A stretch of DNA of 64,000 bases from Adhaeretor mobilis (GCF_007741515.1 NZ_CP036263.1:3645178-3709177), one strand, 5' to 3'; counted from the first letter of the stretch, positions 28,702-38,815 are shown. Made by a program: numbers and translations. Notes: generated by a model from the letters alone, not told the origin.

Positions 28702-29103
28702 CTACCGATAACGCCCAGGGCTCACAACCACAATGGGGCGGTGCGCGGTGAACCAACCGAAGGGTCGGCCACCCGGCATTTGCCATGCGGGGCTGTACAT
28801 TGAAGTAAACGCTATACCCGTTGCTGTCGGACGGCTTGGTGAGAAGCCATAGGCTTTGGCGGCAGCCAAGCGGGCCATGCGTTGTTCGGCACGCACCATC
28901 GATTTCCGCTGTGCGAAAGTCGGTTGAGACGCGTTCTTCGTGGCCGGTTCGTAATACCATCCGGAATTCTCTTCTGAACCATCGGCCGATGAGCCCGGCT
29001 CGCGATCTTGAGCCGTGGTAACCACGCTGATTGAAAGCACCAGAGAGAGCGTGAGTAGGGAGCGTGAGAAATTGGTCATGGTCGAGATCTTAGTCATTTT
29101 CAT
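28702..29103 (-). CDS. Small exported protein of unknown function
   Basis: A 133-residue protein with a signal peptide (SLLTLSLVLSISVVTTAQ) and a mature part containing WYYEPATKNASQPTFAQRK and an aromatic C-terminal half ending in VVVSPGRYR. Start is chosen at ATG 29103; ATGs at 29097 and 29079 are alternatives. The mature sequence resembles a lineage-specific small secreted family of planctomycetes as far as I can recall; no function is known. Confidence 0.65.
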   Translation of the reverse strand: MKMTKISTMTNFSRSLLTLSLVLSISVVTTAQDREPGSSADGSEENSGWYYEPATKNASQPTFAQRKSMVRAEQRMARLAAAKAYGFSPSRPTATGIAFTSMYSPAWQMPGGRPFGWFTAHRPIVVVSPGRYR

Positions 29104-29460
29104 GGCGATGCCCAAAGTGTTGGCAATAATTGACGAGAAGCGACGAAATCCCCAACAGCCCCTCGTGGGTGCCGGAAAGATTGAGCGGTCACAACGATTC
29201 TTCGGCCAACATGCCGAGGAGCATTGAGCCAGATCAGCCCTCATGAGGCAATGCCTTAGAATTGTGGTATGGTCAGTCAAACTGAGTAAACTTTGACGGC
29301 TAATCGTGCGTAAACTCAGATTCTGGTTACCGATTCGCTAGCAATGCATTGTTTGTGGCTGGTGGCACTGGTACGCTAATTCGCACAGCTTTGAAGGGAC
29401 GGTGGTCTGATCACACTCCAAGTGGCGGCGTCCCCCAAGCAGAACAAGGAGAAACAAGCT

Positions 29461-29640
29461 ATGAAATCACTCGGAATTTGGATGCTGGGACTTTGCCTGA
29501 CTATCGGTACTATTGGCCTAACCGGCTGCGCCGGCGGCGAAGCAGACACACCAGCAGACACAACACCTGCCGTTGGCGACGATGGTGCTGCCGACGCCGG
29601 TAGTGATGCTAAAGAAGCAGGTGACGAAACGGCTGAATAG
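29461..29640 (+). CDS. Small lipoprotein
   Basis: A 59-residue lipoprotein. The signal peptide ends in the lipobox LTGC near residue 22, followed by a short acidic Ala/Asp/Glu-rich tail with no fold signature. AAGGAG nine bases before ATG 29461 is one of the best ribosome sites in the window. The gene is followed by its own terminator, so it is an isolated, probably well-expressed unit. Function unknown. Confidence 0.82.
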   Translation: MKSLGIWMLGLCLTIGTIGLTGCAGGEADTPADTTPAVGDDGAADAGSDAKEAGDETAE

Positions 29641-29667
29641 GTTCGTTTCGAAGACAACAAAAATGAG

Positions 29668-29706
29668 AAGCGAGGACAGCTCTCACCAGAGGTCCTCGCT
29701 TTTTTC
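29668..29706 (+). terminator. Intrinsic terminator of the small lipoprotein gene
   Basis: AGCGAGGAC (29669-29677) pairs with GTCCTCGCT (29692-29700), followed by TTTTT. A perfect 9-bp stem. Confidence 0.92.
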
Positions 29707-29830
29707 GTTGCCCTGCTCCAAGACAACGCTAGGGCTTACTCGCATTCAGGAAAGGGTTCTGGCCTCCCTTTCTGGTCCGGCCGCTGGCAAACTAAACATC
29801 CAGGGAACGCCGAAGACCTCGGAACATGAG

Positions 29831-31234
29831 ATGACGGAATCCGATTACGACAATTCGTGGTGGGCCGTCGTCAAAGAAGCCTTTCGGGGATCGCAACGCG
29901 ACTTCACGCAAGGCCCGCTGGGACTGGCTATCTTTCTACTCGCCGTCCCCATGGTCATGGAAATGGTCATGGAAAGCGTGTTTGCTGTCGTCGATGTCTT
30001 TTTTGTGGCAGAGCTGGGTGCGGATGCCATCGCAATCGTCGGGATCACCGAGACAATGATGTTCCTGGTCTACTCGGTGGCCATGGGTGTCGCGATCGGT
30101 GCGACGGCGACGGTGTCGCGCCGGATTGGTGAAAAAGACCGCGACGGTGCGGCACGATTTGCAATACACGCCATCTATCTCGGTTGCGTGGCGTCTATCG
30201 CCATGGCCATCATCGGAATTATTTGTGCGCCGCAGTTGTTGCGTTTATTGGGAGCCGAGCCGCAGGTCGTTCGCGACGGCGCACTGTACACACAACTGAT
30301 GCTCGGCGGCAACATCGTCGTCGTCATGTTGTTTCTGTTGAACGCCATTTTCCGTGGTGCAGGAGACGCGGCAATCGCGATGCGTGTCTTGTGGATAGCC
30401 AATTTATTGAACTGTGTGTTGGACCCGCTGTTTATCTTTGGAGTCGGTTTCTTTCCCGAACTGGGCGTAACGGGCGCGGCAGTAGCGACGTTGATCGGAC
30501 GATCGATCGGTGTCGCTTACGCTAGTTATCAATTGTTTTTTGCTGACAAGCAATTCGAGCTCCGAAAGGAACACTGGCAGGTCCGCTTCGAGATTTTCCG
30601 GCGACTGCTGAGTCTCTCGTGGGTGGCAACCCTGCAATTCACTATTGGCACGGCCAGCTGGATCGGGCTGATGCGAGTCGTAGCCGGGTTTGGCAGCGAA
30701 GCGGTTGCCGGGTACACGATCGCGATTCGCGTCGTTATGTTTGCCTTGCTGCCCGCGGTCGGACTGGCCAACGCGGCATCGACCTTGGTGGGTCAGAACC
30801 TCGGGGCACAGCAAACCGATCGCGCCGAGAAATCAGTCTGGAAAGCGGCCCAGTACAACGCAGTGTTCCAGACTGCCATTGGCATTGTGTTCGTAATCCT
30901 GGCACTGCCAATCGCCAAAATATTCACCGATCAACCCAACGTGCTGGCGTACGCGGCTGATGGACTACGCATCATTTCGTATGGATTCTTCTTCTACGGT
31001 GTGGGGATGGTGTTGGAGAATGCTTTCAACGGTGCAGGCGACACCTGGACTCCAACCTATTTAAACTTGTTGGTCTTTTGGGTCTTTGAGATCCCCCTGG
31101 CCTACGTTTTAGCGTACCAGTTTGGTCTGGAAGCCCACGGAGTCTATTGGGCCATCACGTTGGCATTTTCGATGTTAGCAGTCGTTTCAGCTATTGTATT
31201 TCGTCGAGGCAAGTGGAAGCTGGTGGAAGTCTAA
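29831..31234 (+). CDS. MATE family efflux transporter
   Basis: A cation-coupled exporter of 467 residues with 12 predicted helices arranged as two six-helix halves. Family features: PLGLAIFLLAVPMVMEMV in helix 1, and AVGLANAASTLVGQNLGAQQ with the typical LVGQNLGA in the second half. Start at ATG 29831 (MTESDYDNSWW); the open frame before it crosses the preceding lipoprotein gene and terminator and is not coding. Substrate unknown. Confidence 0.94.
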   Translation: MTESDYDNSWWAVVKEAFRGSQRDFTQGPLGLAIFLLAVPMVMEMVMESVFAVVDVFFVAELGADAIAIVGITETMMFLVYSVAMGVAIGATATVSRRIGEKDRDGAARFAIHAIYLGCVASIAMAIIGIICAPQLLRLLGAEPQVVRDGALYTQLMLGGNIVVVMLFLLNAIFRGAGDAAIAMRVLWIANLLNCVLDPLFIFGVGFFPELGVTGAAVATLIGRSIGVAYASYQLFFADKQFELRKEHWQVRFEIFRRLLSLSWVATLQFTIGTASWIGLMRVVAGFGSEAVAGYTIAIRVVMFALLPAVGLANAASTLVGQNLGAQQTDRAEKSVWKAAQYNAVFQTAIGIVFVILALPIAKIFTDQPNVLAYAADGLRIISYGFFFYGVGMVLENAFNGAGDTWTPTYLNLLVFWVFEIPLAYVLAYQFGLEAHGVYWAITLAFSMLAVVSAIVFRRGKWKLVEV

Positions 31235-31275
31235 TTGAGGATGTCTAATTCATGTTGCTCTGATAGTACAAACAC

Positions 31276-31329
31276 GCAGCGCCAGCAAGTGAATTGCAGC
31301 GAAACCGCAAAACCACTTGCTGGCGCTGC
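31276..31329 (+). terminator. 16-bp perfect inverted repeat after the MATE gene
   Basis: GCAGCGCCAGCAAGTG (31276-31291) and CACTTGCTGGCGCTGC (31314-31329) are exact inverted repeats. Only a short T-rich stretch follows (TTGCTTTGTATT), so it may terminate the MATE transcript or act as a folded barrier before the next gene. Confidence 0.6.
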
Positions 31330-31380
31330 TTGCTTTGTATTGGCAAAGCTAGTACGGACACTTCCTGCGAGGAACAACCC

Positions 31381-32094
31381 TTGGATACCGAAACGACCTT
31401 TCCACAGTTCGAAGACGAGCCGCTAACTCGGGCTGAATACATCGCTGCGCTCGCGCATTTCTATCGGGCGGAAATGCAACGGGCGACTGATTGGCGGATC
31501 CGTCTCGACACAACAACCAACTGGTCGATTATCTCCGTGATGGCACTGGTTTCGTTTGCCATGGCTGAGACGGAGCGATCGCAGGTCGGCATTGTCGTCG
31601 GCATGCTCCTGGTCTTTACATTCCTGGTGATCGAAGCCCGCAGATTTCGCTTCTTTGATGTCTGGCGCTCTCGCGTGCGGATGCTCGAACAGAATTTTGT
31701 CGGCCCCATCTTGCTCCGCAACCAACAGAGCCCCGTTCAGGACTGGAACCGAAAAGTTGCCGCCGACCTACTTCGTCCCCGCTATAAGCTAACGTGGCGG
31801 CAAGCACTGCGGGTCCGGTTGGTACGCAATTACTTGCCAATGTTCGCACTGTTATTCGCTTGTTGGCTGATCAAGCTCGATTCACTCTACGCAAATCTCG
31901 ATCACCCGAGCGTCAGCGACTTCCTCTGGCAACGCTCAAACGTTGGAGACCTGCCCATGTGGGTTTCGATTCTCGTGGTGGCGGTACTGTATGGCTATTT
32001 GGTCGGCATTGTCGCTCTCGTGAAGAGAGCAGATACCCCTGAAAGTGAGTACTGGAAGGAAGGGCTTCGGGAAGTTCGTGATTTGGATACGTAA
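31381..32094 (+). CDS. DUF2270 membrane protein
   Basis: A 237-residue protein of the DUF2270 family. The conserved block LTRAEYIAALAHFYRAEMQRATDWRIRLD precedes a first pair of helices (SIISVMALVSFAMAE, VGIVVGMLLVFTFLVIEA), then FRFFDVWRSRVRMLEQNFVGP, and two later helices. I choose the TTG at 31381, with GAGGAAC seven bases before it. An upstream start at 31294 would lie inside the preceding inverted repeat. Function of the family is unknown to me. Confidence 0.85.
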   Translation: MDTETTFPQFEDEPLTRAEYIAALAHFYRAEMQRATDWRIRLDTTTNWSIISVMALVSFAMAETERSQVGIVVGMLLVFTFLVIEARRFRFFDVWRSRVRMLEQNFVGPILLRNQQSPVQDWNRKVAADLLRPRYKLTWRQALRVRLVRNYLPMFALLFACWLIKLDSLYANLDHPSVSDFLWQRSNVGDLPMWVSILVVAVLYGYLVGIVALVKRADTPESEYWKEGLREVRDLDT

Positions 32095-32105
32095 GGGCTA
32101 TATCC

Positions 32106-32308
32106 GCGTCTACGCTTCCGGCGTGTAAAATTGATCCCAACAACTACCAGCCGGAAGCGTAAGCGCCCGGATAGGCCAGCGCGCCGGATAGGCTGGCGAT
32201 TTCTAAGGTTCTAATCCGTGCGTCGAAAAATCAGCGTGGCGATTAGGTTGTCGCGAGTGTTGAGCTATACGAGGCGTTGATTTATCCGGTCGCTTACGCT
32301 TCCGGCTG
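32106..32308. repeat. Cluster of dispersed GCTTACGCTTCCGGC-type repeats
   Basis: Three related copies: 32106-32122 (forward), 32149-32166 (inverted, making a hairpin with the first, 15 of 17 bases), and 32291-32308 (forward). Two copies of CCGGATAGGC lie at about 32167 and 32184. These palindromic repeats fill the gap between the DUF2270 gene and the PEP-CTERM gene. Confidence 0.7.
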
Positions 32309-32388
32309 GTTTGCTTCATCCCCGGCGGGTGCCACTGTTGCCAGCAAACGGGAGTGCCCAATGCAATTCGCCACCAGGGCTATCAACT

Positions 32389-34041
32389 TCAACCTCGGAG
32401 CTTTCGTCGCTTCATCCGCCAGTTTACGACGAGCAACAGGCCTCCCAAAAGTGTCCAACTCGCCGGTTCCGGAACAGCGACCAGATTAGAGATAAACACG
32501 CCGCTTGTGCCGTCGGTAAACTCGGCTTTAAAGGCGATCTGACCGCGTGCGTTCCACGCTGCGTCGCCGGCAAAGGATAATCGTTCTACCGTGCTCAAAT
32601 CTAGTTGTGACGGATCGTTACTGAGATTGAGTTCATCCCCGGTACTGGCAATCGTATGTAATATCCCCGCTGTGTCCTGAGCAAGGATGCTTCTCCCACC
32701 AAAGCTGTCGTCTATTTCCAGACTCGCCAACACGGCTATTTGCCCATTGTCGTTGAGAGCGAGTTGGCTGAAATCTCTCAGATAGGCACCATCGGACCGC
32801 CCGGGTGCTTCTTCACCGCTACGAGCAACTAGGTGAAGCTCGCCATCGCTCTCGCCACGAAAAATGCCCTGATTCGCGAATCCGCTAACGGGATCGGTAC
32901 CGGTAAGACTGGCAATAAAGGCCGTCTGATCTACATCGTTGAAGCTTGGACCCTCCTCTCCGAAACCACCACGGACAACGGTGTAATTGAAATCGAACAC
33001 CACAGCCTCGGGCATATCGGGGGCAGCGCCGCCGTCGCGAGCTACGATTACCGTGTCGCCGCTTGCAGTTGTGCGAAACAGCCCATAGTCAGTCGATTCG
33101 GTAACACTGGCACCAGCCAGCTCGGCGAAAAATGCAGAATGGCCCAGATTATTAAGCTTAGGAATGCCGAAGCGACTGAACTGCTCGCCATCTGGCAAGC
33201 TTGGCGCCGTCGAACCGCTCCGAGCAACGATCTCAACACCATTGCCGTTCCCCTCGCTGAAGATGGCTAAGTTATTGCCAGCGCCGGCTCCGCGACCAGT
33301 CAGAAGTCCGGCGAAAGCCGTCTGACCACGATCGTTCAACGACACCGTCCACAAGCCGCGAGCTGTCGCTGGAAAGAAGAATTGTAAGCTTGATTGAGGC
33401 AAGAAATCACCTTCCCGGGCGACAGTGGCCAACTCGCCAACAGCGTCCTCTCGAAACACTCCAAAGTCGTTTGATTGATCGACGCTGGTCCCGAAAAGCT
33501 CGGCCATGAAGGCTGCTTGTCCAGAATTATTCAGGTGTAGGCTTGGGATGAAATCGAAGCCCACTTCAGCACCAGGAACTGCGTCTCCGCTGGGCGCTAC
33601 CAATTCCAAGGCGCCGCCGGAGTCGCGTAACACCGCATCTCTATTGAAGAGGCCTACCCCAGGTCCAAACAAACCAGCCGCAAACGCCGTCACGCCGGCG
33701 TTGTTGAGCGGCGGCGATGACGATTGGGACGCTCTGACGTCGTCAATCGTCACTCCTTCTCCCGGACCCGTGTCACCGTGTTGAGCTACCACAGTCAAGC
33801 TACCCGCACTTCGCTCTATTAACAGCGATGTCCGATTCGAGGCAGTGAAGAGCTCGGCATAAAAGGCACTTTGGCCACTACCATTTAGCGATGGCACGCC
33901 CAGGCTCTCGATAGCATTTCCGGAAGACTCATCGCCTGCCAAAGCCACGATTCGAAGAGCTTCTGCGGCAGCTAGGTTCGTGCTGAGATGCACTAGACAA
34001 GCGATGCAGGCAAACCCAAACGCGAAACACTTGAGAACCAT
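32389..34041 (-). CDS. PEP-CTERM surface protein with internal choice-of-anchor repeats
   Basis: A 550-residue exported protein. Signal peptide (FACIACLVHLSTNLAAAEA); then about eight repeats of roughly 60 residues built around LNNSGQAAFMAELF-like and ARSGEEAPG-like pieces, a pattern seen in planctomycete repeat proteins of unknown role; finally a sorting tail VPEPASWTLLGGLLLVV followed by basic residues. The tail would direct processing by an exosortase, which is not in this window. It is not co-oriented closely with any neighbour. Confidence 0.88.
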   Translation of the reverse strand: MVLKCFAFGFACIACLVHLSTNLAAAEALRIVALAGDESSGNAIESLGVPSLNGSGQSAFYAELFTASNRTSLLIERSAGSLTVVAQHGDTGPGEGVTIDDVRASQSSSPPLNNAGVTAFAAGLFGPGVGLFNRDAVLRDSGGALELVAPSGDAVPGAEVGFDFIPSLHLNNSGQAAFMAELFGTSVDQSNDFGVFREDAVGELATVAREGDFLPQSSLQFFFPATARGLWTVSLNDRGQTAFAGLLTGRGAGAGNNLAIFSEGNGNGVEIVARSGSTAPSLPDGEQFSRFGIPKLNNLGHSAFFAELAGASVTESTDYGLFRTTASGDTVIVARDGGAAPDMPEAVVFDFNYTVVRGGFGEEGPSFNDVDQTAFIASLTGTDPVSGFANQGIFRGESDGELHLVARSGEEAPGRSDGAYLRDFSQLALNDNGQIAVLASLEIDDSFGGRSILAQDTAGILHTIASTGDELNLSNDPSQLDLSTVERLSFAGDAAWNARGQIAFKAEFTDGTSGVFISNLVAVPEPASWTLLGGLLLVVNWRMKRRKLRG

Positions 34042-34226
34042 ACTCAGTTTGCTTCCTTAAAAAGTTAAGAGCAGAGAAGTCGATCCTGAGTACCACAATC
34101 TACCCACCCCCCCGTATGTCAAATCATCCCAACCCGCGTATGCTCCACTGACCACAGCTCGCCAGAGAGACGTAGGGTGCCCATTTTTCGCCGGGTGCCA
34201 CTCAAATCAGCAGATCGTTTCGCACC

Positions 34227-36287
34227 TCACCCACGCTTCGGCCGCGGCACTTTGCTCCCACCTTTACGCCTCCCGCCCCGTTTCTTGCTGCTTGTCTCTT
34301 TCACCGAATCGATCGGCTCACCCAGCGAGCCTTGCATCTTCTCGATGCGATCGCGCAGCTTGGCCGCGCGCTCGAACTCCAGCTCATCAGCCGCCTCGAG
34401 CATTTCGCCTTCTAGCTCGTTGATGTAGTCCTGCGTGATGATTTCCGTCTCATCGGTGCGACCTACCGCCGCATTGGCCTTCGCGTGGGCAGACGCCTCT
34501 CCTTCTATCCCCTTGTGGATTGCTTTCTTGACGGTCGTAGGCGTAATGCCGTGCTGCTGGTTGTACTCGTGTTGAATTTTGCGACGGCGCTCGGTCTCGT
34601 CCATCGCCTTTTGCATGGAGTTTGTGACCTTGTCTCCATAAAGAATCACTTTGGAGTTTACATTTCTCGCCGCTCGGCCGATTGTTTGCATGAGCGAAGT
34701 CTCGCTCCGCAGGAATCCTTCCTTGTCGGCATCCAGGATTGCCACCATGGAAACCTCCGGCAGGTCCAATCCTTCACGCAGGAGGTTGATGCCCACGAGC
34801 ACGTCGAACTTACCTTCGCGCAGGTCACGCAGCAGGTCCACCCGTTCGAAGGCGTCCAGCTCGCTATGCAGCCACTTGGCCAGTACGCCTTGCTCACAAA
34901 GATAATTGGCTAGGTCCTCAGCAAGTCGCTTCGTGAGGGTTGTCACCAGCACGCGCTCACCCAGCGCGGTGCGTTTCTTGACTTCCTCCAGCAAATGGGG
35001 CACTTGGCCGCTGGCCGGTACGAGCTCGATCACCGGGTCCAGCAGTCCTGTCGGTCGGATCACCTGCTCCACGACCTCGCCGCCGGTTTGGCCCAGTTCG
35101 TACTTGCTAGGCGTAGCCGAGACGTAAACCACCTGCCCGATGCGTTCCTGCCACTCTTCGAACTTCAAAGGGCGATTGTCCAACGCGCTGGGCAAGCGGA
35201 AGCCATGTTCCACGAGAGTCGTCTTGCGGCTACGGTCCCCAGCGTACATCGCGCCGATCTGTGGCACGGTGACGTGCGACTCGTCAACGAACAGCAGCAT
35301 GTCTTTCGGGAAGAAGTCAAACAGCGTGGAGGGGGCTTCCCCCGGCGGACGTCCGCTGAGCGGCTGACTGTAGTTCTCGACTCCGGGGCAGTAGCCCACC
35401 TCCATCATCATCTCTATATCGAACCGAGTACGTGCGTTCAGCCGCTGGGCTTCCAGCATCTTCCCCTGCTCGCGGAACAACTCCAGTCGGCCAGAGAGCT
35501 CCTTGCGTATCGAATCCACCGCGCGTTCGACACGCGCTTCGGGCAGCACAAAGTGCTTCGCTGGGTAGATGTAGATTTCCTCCTGATCGTCAATCGTCTC
35601 GCCGGAAGTGGGATCGATGAACGAGAGCTTTTCGATCTCATCCCCCCAGAATTCGATCCGATAGGAGAATTCCTCGTAGGCGGGCCAGATTTCGACACAG
35701 TCGCCGCGGACTCGGAACTTGCCCCGTTCAGGATCGGTATCGTTGCGCTGGTACTGAATATCGACCAACCGAGAGAGTACATCGTCGCGATCCACATTCT
35801 GCCCCACACGCAGGCCGACCATCATCTCCTTGTAGTCTTCTGGCGAACCCAAGCCATAGATGCAAGAGACGCTGGCCACCACGATCACGTCGCGGCGACT
35901 CACCAGGCTGCTCGTGGTCGAGAGTCTCATACGATCGATCTCTTCGTTGATCGACGCGTCTTTCTCAATGTAAATATCCCGCTGGGGAATGTACGCCTCG
36001 GGCTGGTAGTAGTCGTAGTAGCTCACGAAGTAGCTCACCGCATTGTGCGGAAAGAATTCCTTGAACTCCGAGTAGAGCTGGGCCGCTAGTGTTTTATTGT
36101 GGGAGAGCACCAGCGTGGGTCGCTGCACCTGCTGGATGATGTTGGCCATCGTGAACGTCTTGCCGGAGCCCGTGACACCCATGAGAATCTGCTCGCGCTC
36201 CTTGGCGTTGAGCCCTTTCACGAGGTCTTTAATCGCAGCCGGCTGATCGCCGGCAGGTTCAAACGGACTTTCCAGTCGAAATTCCAC
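34227..36287 (-). CDS. uvrB: UvrABC excision repair subunit B
   Basis: Damage-verification helicase of nucleotide excision repair. 686 residues with Walker [11 protein letters not shown] near residue 39, the beta-hairpin [12 protein letters not shown], helicase motifs ([37 protein letters not shown]) and a C-terminal UVR motif ([16 protein letters not shown]), ending in a Lys/Arg-rich tail. The start is GTG 36287, with AAGGAAG lying inside the last codons of the upstream comEA-like gene. The four-base spacing implies translational coupling. Confidence 0.97.
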   Translation of the reverse strand: MEFRLESPFEPAGDQPAAIKDLVKGLNAKEREQILMGVTGSGKTFTMANIIQQVQRPTLVLSHNKTLAAQLYSEFKEFFPHNAVSYFVSYYDYYQPEAYIPQRDIYIEKDASINEEIDRMRLSTTSSLVSRRDVIVVASVSCIYGLGSPEDYKEMMVGLRVGQNVDRDDVLSRLVDIQYQRNDTDPERGKFRVRGDCVEIWPAYEEFSYRIEFWGDEIEKLSFIDPTSGETIDDQEEIYIYPAKHFVLPEARVERAVDSIRKELSGRLELFREQGKMLEAQRLNARTRFDIEMMMEVGYCPGVENYSQPLSGRPPGEAPSTLFDFFPKDMLLFVDESHVTVPQIGAMYAGDRSRKTTLVEHGFRLPSALDNRPLKFEEWQERIGQVVYVSATPSKYELGQTGGEVVEQVIRPTGLLDPVIELVPASGQVPHLLEEVKKRTALGERVLVTTLTKRLAEDLANYLCEQGVLAKWLHSELDAFERVDLLRDLREGKFDVLVGINLLREGLDLPEVSMVAILDADKEGFLRSETSLMQTIGRAARNVNSKVILYGDKVTNSMQKAMDETERRRKIQHEYNQQHGITPTTVKKAIHKGIEGEASAHAKANAAVGRTDETEIITQDYINELEGEMLEAADELEFERAAKLRDRIEKMQGSLGEPIDSVKETSSKKRGGRRKGGSKVPRPKRG

Positions 36288-36291
36288 GTGG

Positions 36292-36729
36292 CTAACTTCC
36301 TTTGTTGTTGGTCGTGGCGGCTTCCAAGCTCGACCCGCCTTGGGCTACTGCTTGACGATCGGGAATGGGAATCAAGTACGGGCGGATCGCATCGAGTGTC
36401 TTCGGGCCTATGCCGTCAACAGCGGTCAGCCCCTGGAGACTTTCGAATTCACCATGCTCCTGCCGATGAGCAACGATCCGTTCTCCCAGAACCGGCCCTA
36501 CACCCGGCAGCTGAATGAGTTCCGGCCACTCGGCACGATTCACATCAACGAGGAACTCCGCTTGCAACGGCTCAGCGCGATCGATTGCTATGACCTTCCC
36601 CTGCATGCCCCCTCGGTAGCACCATAGGGCAACGAGCAACAACAACAGCGCAGCCGTGAGCGTCCACACACTCAGCTGGTCGCGTGGGTTCAATAGTGGC
36701 GGCTTCGTCGTTGGTTCTGCTGAACCCAT
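36292..36729 (-). CDS. ComEA-like helix-hairpin-helix membrane protein
   Basis: A 145-residue protein with one N-terminal membrane helix ([17 protein letters not shown]), a short extracytoplasmic linker and two helix-hairpin-helix motifs ([18 protein letters not shown] and [19 protein letters not shown]), so it can bind DNA non-specifically outside the membrane. This is the layout of ComEA, the DNA receptor of natural transformation. No other com genes are close; it sits directly upstream of uvrB with four bases between them, so a repair-related role is an alternative. Confidence 0.85.
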   Translation of the reverse strand: MGSAEPTTKPPLLNPRDQLSVWTLTAALLLLLVALWCYRGGMQGKVIAIDRAEPLQAEFLVDVNRAEWPELIQLPGVGPVLGERIVAHRQEHGEFESLQGLTAVDGIGPKTLDAIRPYLIPIPDRQAVAQGGSSLEAATTNNKGS

Positions 36730-36872
36730 AAACTACTGGCCTGGTGCGGAAAGCTGACTGGTTCGGGAAGCGAACGGGGAATGTGCGTGGACGTTAGTAC
36801 GCCCAGCGTGGTAGAACCGACGCGGACGCAACCCACCAATATAACCCCTTTTGCCTCTCGCGTGAGGATGCC

Positions 36873-37814
36873 ATGCCGAGTGATTTCGAGCAATTAACCT
36901 GGGATGACCGGATCAAGGACGACTGCCGCGCACTCGTCAAACTGGCTTGGCAGGAAGATCTAGCAGATGACGGAGATTGGACCACCAACGCGTTGGTCCC
37001 TGAATCGAGCCGTGGCGCTGCGGAAATCGTCAGTCGCGAGAGCGGTTTCGTCTGCGGAGTTCGCGCCATCGAGACGGCCCTGGCCACGTTGGACATTGAG
37101 CTGGATTTCTCACCGCAACTGCAAGATGGCGATCCATGTCGTAGCGGCACAACCATCGGCTTACTAGCCGGCAGCGCCAGGCATCTGCTTTCCTGCGAGC
37201 GTATTCTCCTGAATTTGATGGGGCGTTTGTCTGGCATCGCGACCTTGGCAAACCAGTACGTTTCCCGCGTGGAGGGCACGAATGCCCGCATCTACGATAC
37301 ACGCAAGACTACGCCCGGCTGGCGACGATTGGAGAAATACGCTACCCGCTGCGGTGGAGCTTGCAATCACCGGACGGGCCTGTTCGACGCGGTGATGATT
37401 AAGGACAACCATCTCGCCCACTATCAAGCCGAACGCAGAAGCAAAGCAGGCGAGCCTCAAACAGCTCAGGCGGTTGAATCCGTGCGAGCCTTCCTCGCGG
37501 CAAATGCTCCTGACACGACCCTGCCGATCGAGATCGAGGTCGATACGATCGAGCAGCTGGCAGCCGTACTCCCGGCAGCTCCCGATATCATTCTGCTGGA
37601 CAACATGAGTGTGACGCAGCTAAGGGAAGCTGTCCAACTACGCGATGCGGCTTCCTTGGCGATACAGCTGGAAGCCTCCGGCGGCGTCACTCTGGACACT
37701 TTGCGCGAAATCGCAGAGACCGGCGTCGACCGAATCAGCGTTGGCGCACTAACCCATTCAGCCCGTTCGCTCGACATCGGTCTCGACTGGCAAACCGCAG
37801 AAGTGGGTGCTTGA
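36873..37814 (+). CDS. nadC: Nicotinate-nucleotide pyrophosphorylase (carboxylating)
   Basis: Quinolinate phosphoribosyltransferase of NAD synthesis: quinolinate plus PRPP to nicotinate mononucleotide and CO2. 313 residues with SCERILLNLMGRLSGIATLA, YDTRKTTPGWRRLEKYA, RTGLFDAVMIKDNHL, IEIEVDTIEQL, LLDNMS and the C-terminal LEASGGVTLDTLREIAETGVD phosphate-binding region. Start ATG 36873 with GAGG five bases before it. It is divergent from the comEA-like gene; no nadA or nadB is adjacent. Confidence 0.96.
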   Translation: MPSDFEQLTWDDRIKDDCRALVKLAWQEDLADDGDWTTNALVPESSRGAAEIVSRESGFVCGVRAIETALATLDIELDFSPQLQDGDPCRSGTTIGLLAGSARHLLSCERILLNLMGRLSGIATLANQYVSRVEGTNARIYDTRKTTPGWRRLEKYATRCGGACNHRTGLFDAVMIKDNHLAHYQAERRSKAGEPQTAQAVESVRAFLAANAPDTTLPIEIEVDTIEQLAAVLPAAPDIILLDNMSVTQLREAVQLRDAASLAIQLEASGGVTLDTLREIAETGVDRISVGALTHSARSLDIGLDWQTAEVGA

Positions 37815-38031
37815 AGGCCACCAATCTGGGATCTTGTAGCATTCCTACCACTCCCGTTGTGGCATTGCCGCAACATCTCCGGACAAACGACACGCTGTTT
37901 GGTGTGCAAGGTAAACGTCGGGATGAGCGCAGCGCTCAAAGGGCCTCCCCTTTCGAGCTTGATAATTTGACTGTTGGCTCCACTGATCTAGCTTTCCTGA
38001 GAACCGTCCTTTGGGGAGAGGCACGGCTCAC

Positions 38032-38080
38032 GACGCGGCGGGATCGCTGGGAGCGAGGGGGACCCGCCGCGTCATTTTTT
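38032..38080 (+). terminator. Strong intrinsic terminator 220 bases after nadC
   Basis: GACGCGGCGGG (38032-38042) pairs exactly with CCCGCCGCGTC (38063-38073), followed by TTTTTT (38075-38080). The 217 bases between nadC and the stem contain further paired segments (GCCTCCCC/GGGGAGAGGC) but no gene, so either nadC has a long 3' UTR or a small RNA ends here. Confidence 0.88.
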
Positions 38081-38233
38081 CTGCTTGCCAGAGTAATTTT
38101 GGCGTATCTCGGGTGACGAGCCTTTGTCGGCCCCTAACAAGCCCGATAGCAAAATGAGGGGCTAATCCGTCGAAACCTCCTATTCCTCGCGGTCTACGTG
38201 GCCGATGAATTGGCGTTTTTCCTATCAATTTGT

Positions 38234-38261
38234 TTGACAGCATTAGTTTACTAGCTATGAT
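38234..38261 (+). promoter_or_regulatory. Sigma-70-type promoter TTGACA-N16-TATGAT
   Basis: A perfect -35 box (38234-38239), a 16-base spacer and TATGAT (38256-38261): the best promoter match in the window. Transcription would begin near 38268 and reach a GCGTGG/CCACGC hairpin with a T-run (38273-38302), then a 45-codon frame. Confidence 0.75.
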
Positions 38262-38329
38262 GAGAAAAGACGCGTGGGAGAACCACGCAAGCACACTTTT
38301 TTCATCTCTAGATTTGGGTAACTGACCTC

Positions 38330-38467
38330 ATGAACATTCGATCGGCGGCGAGTCATCAAACTCAGCTGCTGTCCGAACAGGCAAGTAAGACTGCCGGGTC
38401 CGTTACACCATCTTTTATTCAATCAATCCGTTATATTCCGATTGATCATTCCAGGTGGCATTTTTAG
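38330..38467 (+). CDS. Possible 45-residue peptide behind a strong promoter
   Basis: ATG at 38330 opens 45 codons (beginning MNIRSAASHQTQ) ending at TAG 38467. There is no good ribosome site and no recognisable motif. It is listed only because a strong promoter lies 70 bases upstream. An untranslated RNA is an equal alternative. Confidence 0.25.
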   Translation: MNIRSAASHQTQLLSEQASKTAGSVTPSFIQSIRYIPIDHSRWHF

Positions 38468-38815
38468 GCCCCGGTGCATTTTCAGCTTCTCCTCAATGGA
38501 TTGCCAGGTGGCGTTCCACAGGCGTGCTGAGCGTCTGCTTGTTTCTTCCTAGAACCGGTTCAGCTCGACCTCAATAGCTTAGGTCTCCTCCGCTGCCTGT
38601 TCGGCTGCCCCTGACGTTTCGGCGACTCGTCCCTCGCACTTCTGATAGTGACGCGTATGAAAATGCGCGCCAGGTAGGCGAATCCGTCGTTCGGATGTCG
38701 CTTGTGCGTGGCCTTGTTGGCGCGTTGCAAGCTCCCATGAGTTCTTTTCCCGCTGAGCACAGGAGTCGTCACACGGCCTTTGCAAAACGCGAATGCCAGG
38801 ACGGGAAAGAGCACC
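38468..38815. other. Intergenic region before the PEP-CTERM gene
   Basis: 348 bases without a convincing gene. Minus-strand frames here are basic and low in complexity and are judged shadows. It probably holds the leader of the PEP-CTERM gene. Confidence 0.4.

Noticed and set aside
34995..36089. 364-codon plus-strand frame opposite uvrB
   Set aside because: An antisense shadow of a highly conserved gene; no motif or start signal.
37815..38080. 6S-like RNA after nadC
   Set aside because: Paired segments and a terminator exist, but I could not lay out the 6S bulge or find a promoter; only the terminator is reported.
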